The notes beneath the pieces were generated by a model that saw only the letters and a program-made list of their open reading frames with translations, searched no databases and was not told where the DNA came from. Source: Nocardioides sp. Root190 (GTDB lineage: Bacteria; Actinomycetota; Actinomycetes; Propionibacteriales; Nocardioidaceae). Taken from it: a DNA stretch of 64,000 nt. Of the stretch, positions 8,215-15,744 are shown piece by piece. The translations under genes and the position numbers were made by a program. How positions within the stretch are numbered: the stretch's first letter is position 1; every line of letters starts with the position of its first letter. Location: assembly GCF_001428565.1 (NCBI RefSeq), contig NZ_LMIA01000001.1, positions 1-64,000 on the forward strand, given 5' to 3'.

Positions 8215-8607
8215 ATGTACGCCAACCCCACCGTGCGGAGCGCCCAGTCGGCGTACCGCGAGAACTCCGTTGCCACGGCCTCACCGGCCCGGCTCCTCGT
8301 GATGCTGGTGGAGCGCCTCGTGCTCGACGGCGAGCGGGCGCTCGCCGCCCAGCAGGCCGGCGACTGGAACGCGGCCCACCAGCACCTGCTCCACGCCCAG
8401 GACATCGTGGCCGAGCTCGAGTCGAGCCTGGACGCCGACCGGATGACCGGTGGACGCCAGCTCGCCGCGCTCTACCAGTTCCTGCGCAACACCCTCGTCC
8501 AGGCGAACGTGCGACGCAGCCCGGAGACGACCGAGCAGGCCCTCGGGCTCTCCCGCCAACTGTGCGACACGTGGCGCGAAGCCGCGATGGCGGCGGCTCT
8601 CCAGTGA
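8215..8607 (+). CDS. fliS: Flagellin export chaperone FliS
   Basis: FliS binds the C-terminus of flagellin in the cytoplasm and prevents early polymerisation. The 130-residue product shows the family pattern: an early tyrosine (VRSAQSAYRENSVATASPAR), LLVMLVERLVLDGERAL, and a middle segment SSLDADRMTGGRQLAALYQF. The length is normal. It follows fliD and its stop overlaps the next gene as GTGA. Confidence 0.95.
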   Translation: MYANPTVRSAQSAYRENSVATASPARLLVMLVERLVLDGERALAAQQAGDWNAAHQHLLHAQDIVAELESSLDADRMTGGRQLAALYQFLRNTLVQANVRRSPETTEQALGLSRQLCDTWREAAMAAALQ

Positions 8608-8945
8608 ACGCCGCCTTCTCGGGCCCGCCCGACCTCCCGCCGCGCCGACCCGTCACCTGGCGCGAAGCGCTCGACCGGCTCGAGGCCCATGCCGACCGTG
8701 CCGAGCAGATGATCCGCGGCCAGGTGCCGCCGGACGAGATGCCCTGGTTGCCGCCGTCCGACCTCGGACCCATCCCGGACGAGTTCGTGCCGCGCGCCCG
8801 CCACCTCCTGGAGCGCCAGCGCCAGCTGATGTCCGCCATTCCGGCGATGCTCTCGGACAACCACCACCAGCGCCGGGTGGCGGATCGGGTCGCCGACGCG
8901 ACCATCGGGCCGGCACAGCCGGTCTACCTGGACGTCACTGCCTGA
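8604..8945 (+). CDS. Small protein in the fliT position, unknown
   Basis: This 113-residue protein starts at a GTG that overlaps the fliS stop (GTGA), so it is translated with fliS. The middle is helical: VTWREALDRLEAHADRAEQM, and later RHLLERQRQLMSAIPAML. It has no signal peptide or membrane segment. Gene order fliD-fliS-X is where many bacteria carry fliT, a chaperone of the cap protein, and size and predicted helicity would fit, but the sequence is not recognisably FliT. It could equally be an actinobacteria-specific flagellar accessory protein. Confidence 0.7.
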   Translation: MNAAFSGPPDLPPRRPVTWREALDRLEAHADRAEQMIRGQVPPDEMPWLPPSDLGPIPDEFVPRARHLLERQRQLMSAIPAMLSDNHHQRRVADRVADATIGPAQPVYLDVTA

Positions 8946-8958
8946 CACCCGCATCGCC

Positions 8959-9059
8959 GTTGGTCGAGGAGGCCGCCCGCGGCCGTCTCGAGACCACCGG
9001 GCGGGTGCACCGGAGCCAGCAGTCTCGAGATGGTCGCTGCGCGACCTCCTCGACCAACG
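8959..9059. repeat. Fifth copy of the cloverleaf-like element, inverted
   Basis: CGTTGGTCGAGG at 8959 and CCTCGACCAACG ending at 9059 bound a copy of the element seen at 604-1240. The GGCCGC-type hairpin is on the left and the GGTCGC-type on the right, so it is in opposite orientation. It fills the gap between the convergent fliT-position gene and cheB and may act as a bidirectional terminator. Confidence 0.9.
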
Positions 9060-9082
9060 GGGCGGGAGGCACGTGGGCGGGC

Positions 9083-10141
9083 TCAGGCCGCGCGGGAACG
9101 CCGGATGGTGCGGGTGATCCGGTCGGCCAGGGCGTCGAGGGCGAGCACGTCGTCGGCGAGGCCCGCTCCGGCGACCGCACCGGGCATCCCCCACACGACC
9201 GAGCTCTCCTCGTCCTGCACGAGAACCGGCGCTCCGGCTGCTGCCAGCTCACGCGTCCCGGCGAGCCCGTCCTGGCCCATCCCGGTCAGCATCGTCACGA
9301 GCGCGCCGGCGCCGTACACCTCGAACGCGGAGCGGAAGAGGACGTCGACGGCGGGACGGCAGAAGTTCTCCTGCGGTCCCTGGTCGAGGAATGCGCGCAC
9401 GCTGGCGCCGGAGCGACGGACCCGCAGGTGGTGGTCGCCGGGTGCGATGAGCACCTCGCCGGGGCGCACCTGGTCGCCGTCGGCGGCCTCGCGCACGGTG
9501 AGCGCGCTGAGCTTGTCGAGGCGTTGGGCCAGCATCGCGGTGAAGACCGGAGGCATGTGCTGGACGACGAGCACCGGAACACCCAGGTCGCCGGGCAGGC
9601 GCGGCAGAAGTCGCGCAAGGGCGTCGGGACCGCCGGTGGAACAGCCGATCAGCAGGGCGTCCACCCGGGTGGGTGCCGGCACCGGCCGGGTACGACGCAC
9701 GATCGGTCCCCCGGCGCCCGGGGTGAGCTTGCGCATCCCCGCGAGCGCGCGGATCCGCGGCACCAGCTGGTCGCGCACGGCAGCGATGCCGTCCGCGATC
9801 TGCCCGGTGTTCGACGGCTTGGTCACGTAGTCGGACGCACCGCGCGAGAGCGCGTCGAGCGTCGCGGTCGCCCCGCGCTCGGTCAGCGTGGAGAACATGA
9901 TCACCGGCAGGCGCGGGTGCTTGTCGCGGATCCGGGTGAGCGCGCCGAGCCCGTCCAGGACGGGCATCTCGATGTCGAGGGTGACGACGTCAGGTCGCAG
10001 CTGGTCGACCATGCGGACGGCCTCGAGGCCGTCGCGGGCCAGTCCCACGATCTCGATGTCGCTCGCCTGTCCGAGCGCGGTGGAGACAAGGCGTCGTACC
10101 AGGGCCGAGTCGTCGACGATGAGCACCTTGATCTGAGTCAC
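9083..10141 (-). CDS. cheB: Chemotaxis response regulator methylesterase CheB
   Basis: CheB demethylates or deamidates glutamates of chemoreceptors and is activated by phosphorylation. The 352-residue product has an N-terminal receiver (VLIVDDSALVR; phosphoacceptor D56 in TLDIEMP; lysine in VTKPSN) and a C-terminal methylesterase with the Ser-His-Asp triad in IGCSTGGPDAL, VVQHMPP and MLTGMGQDG. The GTG at 10141 is supported by a FliA-type promoter whose -10 ends 7 nt before it, implying a leaderless mRNA. It diverges from cheR. No CheA is encoded here. Confidence 0.96.
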   Translation of the reverse strand: MTQIKVLIVDDSALVRRLVSTALGQASDIEIVGLARDGLEAVRMVDQLRPDVVTLDIEMPVLDGLGALTRIRDKHPRLPVIMFSTLTERGATATLDALSRGASDYVTKPSNTGQIADGIAAVRDQLVPRIRALAGMRKLTPGAGGPIVRRTRPVPAPTRVDALLIGCSTGGPDALARLLPRLPGDLGVPVLVVQHMPPVFTAMLAQRLDKLSALTVREAADGDQVRPGEVLIAPGDHHLRVRRSGASVRAFLDQGPQENFCRPAVDVLFRSAFEVYGAGALVTMLTGMGQDGLAGTRELAAAGAPVLVQDEESSVVWGMPGAVAGAGLADDVLALDALADRITRTIRRSRAA

Positions 10142-10148
10142 GGAGCAT

Positions 10149-10176
10149 CCATCGGCCGATTCTTCATGGGCATGAG
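10149..10176 (-). promoter_or_regulatory. FliA-type promoter of cheB (leaderless)
   Basis: On the minus strand CTCATG (10176-10171), 15 nt, CCGATGG (10155-10149), then 7 nt and the GTG start. It partly overlaps the first positions of the cheR region but not the cheR -35 element. Confidence 0.65.
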
Positions 10177-10178
10177 CG

Positions 10179-10206
10179 CTCAGGAAGGTCCGCAGGACGC
10201 CGAACA
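10179..10206 (+). promoter_or_regulatory. FliA-type promoter of cheR (leaderless)
   Basis: CTCAGG (10179-10184), 15 nt, CCGAACA (10200-10206), then 7 nt and the ATG at 10214. The -10 has A where the other sites have T at position 5. The geometry is identical to the cheB and fliM promoters and decides the cheR start. Confidence 0.65.
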
Positions 10207-10213
10207 AACTCCC

Positions 10214-11056
10214 ATGACTGCCCCCTCCGCCTTCGCGTCCGTCTCGGCGCTCGTACGCCGCGAGACGTCGATGGTCTACGACGAGGGCAAGGAATACCTC
10301 GTCGAGGCGCGACTGAACCCGCTCGCCCAGGCCAAGGGCCTGGACCTCGAGCAGTACGTCGCCCGCCTGGCCTTCGACGCCGACGAGCGCCGCAAGGTCA
10401 TCGACGCCCTGACCATCAACGAGACCAGCTGGTTCCGCGACCACTCGCCGTACCAGGCCTTCACCGACTCGATGCTGCCTCCACTGCTCGAGAGCCGGTC
10501 GATGACGCGCCGCCTGCGCATCTGGAGTGCTGCCTGCTCCAGCGGCCAGGAGGCCTACTCCATCGCCATGCTGCTCGACCAGCACCTGCCGGCCGGCTGG
10601 GAGTACGAGATCGTCGCGACCGACATCTCCACCCAGATGCTCGACCGGGTGCGGGCCGGGCGCTACAGCCAGGTCGAGGTCAACCGCGGCCTGCCGGCGA
10701 CCAGCCTGGTGCGCTACTTCACCAGGGTCGGGCGCGAGTGGGAGATCGCCGAGCGCCTGCGCGAGCGCATCACCGTGCGGCACATGAACCTCGCCGCGCC
10801 GTACCCCGCGCTGGGTGCGTTCGACGTGATCTGGCTGCGCAACGTGCTGATCTACTTCGACGCCACGACCAAGGCCGACATCCTGCGCCGGATGCTGCCG
10901 ATGCTCGCCGGTGACGGATTCCTGCTGCTCGGCTCGTCGGAGACCACCCTCGACATGCCACCCGACCTCACCGCCTCCTGGCGGCGAGACCAGATCGGAC
11001 GGGTGCCGGCCTACCGGCGCGCGTCTGCCATGACCCTCTCCAGGACAGGAGCCTGA
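10214..11056 (+). CDS. cheR: Chemotaxis protein methyltransferase CheR
   Basis: CheR methylates receptor glutamates with S-adenosylmethionine. The 280-residue product has the CheR N-terminal helical domain (EARLNPLAQAKGLDLEQYVA, then TINETSWFRD) and the SAM domain (RIWSAACSSGQEAYSIAMLL, EIVATDIS, FDVIWLRNVLIYFD, DGFLLLGSSE). ATG 10214 is chosen because the predicted transcription start falls on it. Earlier ATGs at 10166 and 10172 would lie upstream of the promoter. The frame remains open far upstream, but that is a shadow across the cheB strand. It heads cheR-cheY-cheX-cheY-orf. Confidence 0.95.
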   Translation: MTAPSAFASVSALVRRETSMVYDEGKEYLVEARLNPLAQAKGLDLEQYVARLAFDADERRKVIDALTINETSWFRDHSPYQAFTDSMLPPLLESRSMTRRLRIWSAACSSGQEAYSIAMLLDQHLPAGWEYEIVATDISTQMLDRVRAGRYSQVEVNRGLPATSLVRYFTRVGREWEIAERLRERITVRHMNLAAPYPALGAFDVIWLRNVLIYFDATTKADILRRMLPMLAGDGFLLLGSSETTLDMPPDLTASWRRDQIGRVPAYRRASAMTLSRTGA

Positions 11057-11058
11057 TC

Positions 11059-11460
11059 GTGCGAGCCATGATCATCGACGACTCCCGGGCGATGCGCAGC
11101 ATCCTGCGCCGCATCGTGTCCGGCCTCGACTTCGAGACCTCCGAGGCCGAGCACGGCCAGGACGCGCTCGACCAGATGAACGCCGGTGTCGTCCCCGACA
11201 TCTGCCTGGTCGACTGGAACATGCCCGTGATGGACGGCTACACCTTCATCACCCGGGTCCGCGACAACCCCGACTGGCGCGACGTGACGCTGATGATGGT
11301 CACGACCGAGAGCGAGCAGCGCAACATCGTGCGTGCGCTCGCCGCGGGTGCCCACGAGTACGTCATCAAGCCGTTCACGCCCGACGCGATCGTCGACAAG
11401 CTCGCGCTCCTCGGCCTGCTGCAGCCGGACGCCGTCCTCGGGGGCGGGGTGCCCGCATGA
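11059..11460 (+). CDS. cheY: Chemotaxis response regulator CheY (first copy)
   Basis: This is a single-domain receiver of 133 residues. Key residues are the acidic pair D7/D8 (MIIDDSRAMR), phosphoacceptor D52 (CLVDWNMPVMDG), T82/T83 and K104 (YVIKPF). It follows cheR by 2 nt and its stop overlaps the CheX-like gene by ATGA, so the pair is coupled. A short C-terminal extension (about 10 residues) follows the receiver fold. Phosphorylated CheY would bind the FliM/FliN switch. Confidence 0.93.
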   Translation: MRAMIIDDSRAMRSILRRIVSGLDFETSEAEHGQDALDQMNAGVVPDICLVDWNMPVMDGYTFITRVRDNPDWRDVTLMMVTTESEQRNIVRALAAGAHEYVIKPFTPDAIVDKLALLGLLQPDAVLGGGVPA

Positions 11461-11954
11461 ACGTGCTGACCTTCTTCGACACCGACGCCGGCGCCGCCGA
11501 GGCCCCGAGCGTGGACGACGTCCAGGCCGTCACCGAGGACGTGTGGCTGTCCCTGCTCGGCGAGCAGGAGGTGCTGGTGCCCCGGCTCGTCCCGCCCGGC
11601 ACGCCCTTCGACGCCCTCGGCGTGTGGTCGGCCGTCGCCAGCATCAGCGGCGGCTGGCAGGGCGTGGTCACCATCGAGCTGGCCGACTCCGTCGCCCGTC
11701 CCGTGACCGCCCACATGCTCGACATCCCCGCCGGCACCGATGCCACCGACAGCGACGTGGCCGACGCGGTCGGCGAGCTGGTCAACATGATCGGCGGCAA
11801 CATCAAGAGCCTGATGCCGGGGCCGAGCGCACTCTCGCTCCCCTCGGTCGCAGCCGGCCGCGCCGTCTTCGCCAGCGACCTGGTCGAGGCCTGCCGCGTC
11901 GACATCTCCTGGCGCGGCGAGCCGGTCCGCGTCTGCATCCATGTCCCGCACTGA
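11457..11954 (+). CDS. cheX: CheX/CheC-family CheY-P phosphatase
   Basis: CheX and CheC dephosphorylate CheY-P using a Glu-x-x-Asn helix. The 165-residue product has one such helix, VADAVGELVNMIGGNIKS (E107, N110), and the CheX-type strand GGWQGVVTIELADSVARPV. CheC and FliY carry two such helices, so a single one points to CheX. It is coupled to cheY by ATGA. The gene context (between two cheY genes) supports the role; the substrate preference between the two CheY proteins is unknown. Confidence 0.85.
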   Translation: MNVLTFFDTDAGAAEAPSVDDVQAVTEDVWLSLLGEQEVLVPRLVPPGTPFDALGVWSAVASISGGWQGVVTIELADSVARPVTAHMLDIPAGTDATDSDVADAVGELVNMIGGNIKSLMPGPSALSLPSVAAGRAVFASDLVEACRVDISWRGEPVRVCIHVPH

Positions 11955-11993
11955 CACCGACACCCCGACAGTCCCGACAGCCGTGAGGTCCCG

Positions 11994-12353
11994 ATGAAGA
12001 TCCTGATCGCCGACGACAGCCGCGTGATGCGCCAGATCGTCATCCGCACCCTTCGCCAGGCCGGCCACGGCGGGCACGACATCGTCGAGGCCGAGAACGG
12101 CCGCGAGGCGCTGGAGAAGGTCCAGACCGAGTCACCCGACCTGGTGCTGTCGGACTGGAACATGCCCGAGATGAACGGCATCGACTGCCTGGCCGCCCTG
12201 CGCGCCTCCGGGTCCACCGTGGCCTTCGGCTTCGTCACCTCGGAGGGCTCCGACGAGATGCGCCAGCGCGCGGAGTCGGCCGGAGCCGCCTTCCTCATCG
12301 CCAAGCCGTTCACCCCGGAGGCGTTCGACGACGCCCTCCGGACCGTTCTCTGA
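11994..12353 (+). CDS. cheY: Chemotaxis response regulator CheY (second copy)
   Basis: This is a single-domain receiver of 119 residues: ILIADDSRVMRQIVIRTLRQ, phosphoacceptor D54 (VLSDWNMPEMNG), T82 (GFVTSEGS) and K104 (LIAKPF). It lies 39 nt after cheX with its own GAGGT site. Two CheY proteins in one operon with one CheX suggests that one drives the motor and the other acts as a phosphate sink, but the sequence does not show which is which. Confidence 0.93.
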   Translation: MKILIADDSRVMRQIVIRTLRQAGHGGHDIVEAENGREALEKVQTESPDLVLSDWNMPEMNGIDCLAALRASGSTVAFGFVTSEGSDEMRQRAESAGAAFLIAKPFTPEAFDDALRTVL

Positions 12354-12390
12354 CACCACCTGACCGTCCTCTGACACCGGGAGCCCCGTC

Positions 12391-12870
12391 GTGGTCATTC
12401 ACCTGCCGCAGCCCAAGCAGCTGCGCGACCTGTTCGCCGACCTCCTGGGCCGCGAGGTCACCCTCGAGCCCGCGCCGCCGTTCGCCCCCGGCCCGGACAC
12501 CCCTGCGTCGCTGGCGGTGTACGTCGACGACCACCTCAGGATCTGCGCGCTGATCGTGTGCGACCTGACCCTCTCCGCCCATGCCGGCGCAGCGATCGGC
12601 CTCGTGCCGATCGGAGGGTCCGAGGCCGCCATCGAGAACGGCAAGCTCACCGACGTACTCGCCGAGAACCTGTACGAGGTGCTCAACATCGCCGCGTCGC
12701 TGTTCAACGTGCCCGGCGCCGACCACCTGAAGCTGCACGCCCTGCACCCCGCAGGCCCCCCGCTGGACCCCGCCCTGCGGATCAGCACGATGACGCTCGG
12801 GCGCCGCGAGGACCTCCAGGTCTCGATCGCCGGCTACGGCTCGGGTGCGCTCTCCGTCGTCCTCGTGTAG
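12391..12870 (+). CDS. CheX/CheC-like protein with an ExxN helix
   Basis: This is a 159-residue soluble protein from a GTG start, last in the chemotaxis operon. It has the segment DVLAENLYEVLNIAASLFNV, with E96 and N99 spaced like the ExxN catalytic pair of CheX/CheC/FliY phosphatases. Strands on either side (LAVYVDDHLRICALIVCDLT; AIGLVPIGG) fit that fold. The overall sequence is divergent, and I would not assign activity without structural comparison. If real, the operon would encode two CheY proteins and two candidate phosphatases. Confidence 0.6.
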   Translation: MVIHLPQPKQLRDLFADLLGREVTLEPAPPFAPGPDTPASLAVYVDDHLRICALIVCDLTLSAHAGAAIGLVPIGGSEAAIENGKLTDVLAENLYEVLNIAASLFNVPGADHLKLHALHPAGPPLDPALRISTMTLGRREDLQVSIAGYGSGALSVVLV

Positions 12871-12932
12871 GCCGACGCCCCGGCTCCGACCGAACGGCCG
12901 GGATAGTCGGGATCAAGTCCCAGCGGGCCCGG

Positions 12933-12960
12933 CTCAGGTACGCCGACCGGCGACCGATCG
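12933..12960 (+). promoter_or_regulatory. FliA-type promoter of the flgB basal-body operon
   Basis: CTCAGG (12933-12938), 15 nt, CCGATCG (12954-12960). The predicted leader to the flgB GTG at 13037 is about 69 nt. Confidence 0.75.
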
Positions 12961-13036
12961 GGGTTCTTGAGCGACGGATTGCTCACCCCCGCCGATGGAC
13001 CGGCACCGACTTGCATCGACCTCATCAGGAGATGTC

Positions 13037-13408
13037 GTGTCCTTCGCCGCATCCGACGCTGTCGGCTTCGTGCTGCACACAGCGATCACCGGGCTGTCCA
13101 CGCGCCAGGAAGTCATCGCGGACAACATCGCGAACGTCGACACCCCGGGCTTCCGGGCCCGCAGCGTGGAGTTCGAGTCCACCCTGCAGCGGGCGATCGA
13201 CCGGGGCCGGGCCACCACGTCCGGGCCGGGCGCGCTGGGCATCTCCGTCGCTGCGACGGACACCCCCGTCGGTGCCAACGACAACAACGTCGACCTCCGC
13301 AAGGAGTCCATCGCCGCGGTGCAGACCCAGTACCAGTACCAGATCATGGGCCGCGCGATCAGCGACCGGCACTCGCGTCTGTCCCTGATGAGCGGCGGGG
13401 CTGCGTGA
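13037..13408 (+). CDS. flgB: Flagellar basal-body rod protein FlgB
   Basis: FlgB forms the proximal rod. The 123-residue product has the rod N-terminal motif [20 protein letters not shown] and the C-terminal [20 protein letters not shown]. The GTG at 13037 has AGGAG upstream at good spacing; an ATG further upstream at 12995 lacks a site and adds non-conserved residues. It is first gene of the long operon, and its stop overlaps flgC as TGATG. Confidence 0.95.
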   Translation: MSFAASDAVGFVLHTAITGLSTRQEVIADNIANVDTPGFRARSVEFESTLQRAIDRGRATTSGPGALGISVAATDTPVGANDNNVDLRKESIAAVQTQYQYQIMGRAISDRHSRLSLMSGGAA

Positions 13409-13800
13409 TGGGGGCCTTCGACACGCTGCGGATCGCGAACACCTCGCTCGGCGCCCACCAGGTCTGGCTGGACGCCCTCGCCGGCAACATCGCCAACGTC
13501 AACACGGTGCGGTCCACCGAGGGCGAGGCCTTCCGCGCGACGTACGTCGTCATGGACCCGCGCACCGACGGCGGTGTGGACGTGGCCGGCTTCGCCCAGT
13601 CCAGCGCCGAGGGGCGGATGGTCCACTCCCCCGGGCACCCGCTCGCCGACGAGGAGGGCTACGTCCGGATGCCCGACCTCGACATGTCCGCCCAGATGAC
13701 CGAGCTGGTGATGGCGCAGCGCGGCTACCAGGCGTCCGTCCAGGTCACCAAGACCGCGCAGGACACCTACAGCGCGGCACTCCAGATCGGTGCCCGCTGA
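13408..13800 (+). CDS. flgC: Flagellar basal-body rod protein FlgC
   Basis: FlgC is a proximal rod subunit. The 130-residue product has the N-terminal motif [20 protein letters not shown], the segment [20 protein letters not shown], and the C-terminal [20 protein letters not shown] typical of FlgC. ATG 13408 overlaps the flgB stop (TGATG), and its stop overlaps fliE in the same way. Confidence 0.96.
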   Translation: MGAFDTLRIANTSLGAHQVWLDALAGNIANVNTVRSTEGEAFRATYVVMDPRTDGGVDVAGFAQSSAEGRMVHSPGHPLADEEGYVRMPDLDMSAQMTELVMAQRGYQASVQVTKTAQDTYSAALQIGAR

Positions 13801-14129
13801 TGGACATCGTGCCGATCCAGTTCCCCTCGATCCCCAACATCGGAGCGATCACCCCGGCGGCCGCACCGACCGCCCCCACCGGCCCCTCGGGCATCGGCGC
13901 GGTGGCCGACACCGAGTTCGGCTCGCTCGTGCTCGACGGCCTCGACCGGCTCGAGGGCCTGACCGACAAGGCCGACACGCTCGCCGTCCAGGCGGCGACC
14001 GGGAACCTCGACAACATCCACGACTACACGATCGCGGCCAGCGAGGCATCCGTCGCCAGCCAGCTGACCGTCGCCGTCCGCAACCGCGCGGTCGAGGCGT
14101 TCAACGAGATCATGCGGATGCAGGTCTGA
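13800..14129 (+). CDS. fliE: Flagellar hook-basal body protein FliE
   Basis: FliE joins the MS-ring to the rod. The 109-residue product carries the family C-terminal half: [20 protein letters not shown], then [19 protein letters not shown], with a variable Pro/Ala-rich N-terminus. Length and order flgB-flgC-fliE-fliF are standard. It is coupled to flgC by TGATG. Confidence 0.95.
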   Translation: MDIVPIQFPSIPNIGAITPAAAPTAPTGPSGIGAVADTEFGSLVLDGLDRLEGLTDKADTLAVQAATGNLDNIHDYTIAASEASVASQLTVAVRNRAVEAFNEIMRMQV

Positions 14130-14139
14130 GGGCTGAGTG

Positions 14140-15744
14140 ATGGCACAGACAGTTCAGCAACGACTCACCGGCGCCCTCGGCCGGGGCCGCGACACCTTCA
14201 GCGCGTTCACCGCCGGCCAGAAGGCCGTCGCCCTCGTGGGGACGGCGGCCCTGCTCGTCGCCGTGTTCCTGGTGTTCCGCTGGGTCTCGGCGCCCAGCTA
14301 TGCGCCGCTCTACTCCAACCTCAGCGGCGAGGACGCCAGCGCCGTGATCGAGGAGCTCGACTCCCAGGGCATCCCGTACGAGATCAGCGGCGGCGGCGGC
14401 ACGATCATGGTGCCCCGCGCGGACGTCTACTCCAGCCGGATCGCCCTGTCGGGCAAGGGCCTGCCGGCCAGCTCGGACGGTGGCTACAACCTGCTCGACA
14501 ACCAGAGCCTGTCGACCTCGGAGTCACAGGAGCGCACCAACTTCAAGCGGGCGATGGAGGGCGAGCTCAGCAAGACCATCGAGGCCATCGACGGCGTGGA
14601 GACCGCTGTCGTGCACCTCGCGATGCCGGAGAAGCAGGTCTTCAGCGACGAGCAGGACCCGGCCACCGCGTCGGTCCTGGTCGACACCTCCCCCGGCACC
14701 GACGTCGACGACGAGCAGGTGCAGGCGATCATCCACCTCGTCGCGTCCAGCATCGACGGCCTCGACCCGAAGAACGTGACCGTCACCGACTCCACCGGCA
14801 CGCTGCTCACCGCGAACGGCTCGGCCTCCGGGTCCGGCGCGGCCTCGGCGCGCGCCAAGGAGGTCCAGGCCTTCCAGGACGCGATGCAGGCGAAGATCCA
14901 GGCCGACCTGGACAAGTGGGTCGGCGTGGGCAACTCGACGGTGACCGTCACCGCCGACCTCGACCTCGACAAGGCGACCATCAACAGCCGCACCTACGAC
15001 GACGAGAAGAAGAGCCCCAAGCTCTCCGAGTCGAGGAACAGCGAGACGTACACCGGCCCCGCCGGAACCGGCACCGACGGAGCAGGCGGTGTCGTCGGCC
15101 CCGACGGCCAGATGGACCCCGGCGCCGCAGCCGGCAACGGCGACTCGAGCTACGCGAACACCAGCCAGACCAGCGACTACGGCGTCGACGAGAAGGTCGA
15201 GACGCGGGAGAGCGCACCCGGCACGGTGAAGCGGCTCAACCTCGGCATCGCCCTCGACGCGACGGCCGCCGCCAAGGTCCAGCCCGCGGTGATCGAGGAC
15301 CAGATCGCCAGCGCCGTCGGCCTGCAGGCCGATCGGGGCGACACCATCGAGGTCTCCGTCCTCCCGTTCGACCAGAGCGCGAAGGACTCCGCCGCCAAGG
15401 AGCTCGCGGCCGCCGCCGCTGCTGCCGCGGCCGACCGCAAGAACACGCTCCTGCGCAACCTGAGCATCGGCGGCGGGATCATGCTGATGGTGCTCCTCGC
15501 CTGGTGGCAGGCACGCCGCCGGTCCCGGGCCCGCGAGGAGGCGACGTCGTACGTCGTCGAGCAGCTCCGCCTGGACGCGGCGAACCGCACGCCGGTGCTG
15601 GAGAGCCCCGCCCTCGCGGCACTCGAGTCCTCGGAGTCCGACGAGGAGGAGTCGATGCGTGACGAGCTCATCGCACTCGTCGACAACCAGCCCGACGACG
15701 TCGCCTCGCTGCTGCGCGGCTGGCTCGTGGAGCCGCGACCGTGA
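14140..15744 (+). CDS. fliF: Flagellar MS-ring protein FliF
   Basis: FliF builds the MS-ring in the cytoplasmic membrane around the export gate. The 534-residue product has an N-terminal membrane segment (AVALVGTAALLVAVFLVFRW), the ring-building PrgK/YscJ-like domain (YAPLYSNLSGEDASAVIEEL, then TNFKRAMEGELSKTIEAIDG), a Gly/Ser-rich periplasmic insert near residue 310, a second membrane segment (LSIGGGIMLMVLLAWWQARR) and a C-terminal FliG-binding tail (LIALVDNQPDDVASLLRGWL). ATG 14140 is preferred to the adjacent GTG 14137 because GAGGG is better spaced from it. The stop overlaps fliG as GTGA. Confidence 0.97.
   Translation: MAQTVQQRLTGALGRGRDTFSAFTAGQKAVALVGTAALLVAVFLVFRWVSAPSYAPLYSNLSGEDASAVIEELDSQGIPYEISGGGGTIMVPRADVYSSRIALSGKGLPASSDGGYNLLDNQSLSTSESQERTNFKRAMEGELSKTIEAIDGVETAVVHLAMPEKQVFSDEQDPATASVLVDTSPGTDVDDEQVQAIIHLVASSIDGLDPKNVTVTDSTGTLLTANGSASGSGAASARAKEVQAFQDAMQAKIQADLDKWVGVGNSTVTVTADLDLDKATINSRTYDDEKKSPKLSESRNSETYTGPAGTGTDGAGGVVGPDGQMDPGAAAGNGDSSYANTSQTSDYGVDEKVETRESAPGTVKRLNLGIALDATAAAKVQPAVIEDQIASAVGLQADRGDTIEVSVLPFDQSAKDSAAKELAAAAAAAAADRKNTLLRNLSIGGGIMLMVLLAWWQARRRSRAREEATSYVVEQLRLDAANRTPVLESPALAALESSESDEEESMRDELIALVDNQPDDVASLLRGWLVEPRP

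Noticed and set aside
8450..11056. An 868-codon frame covering cheR and the region before it
   Set aside because: Only the CheR part from 10214 is protein-like; the rest is antisense to cheB and crosses the repeat at 8959-9059.
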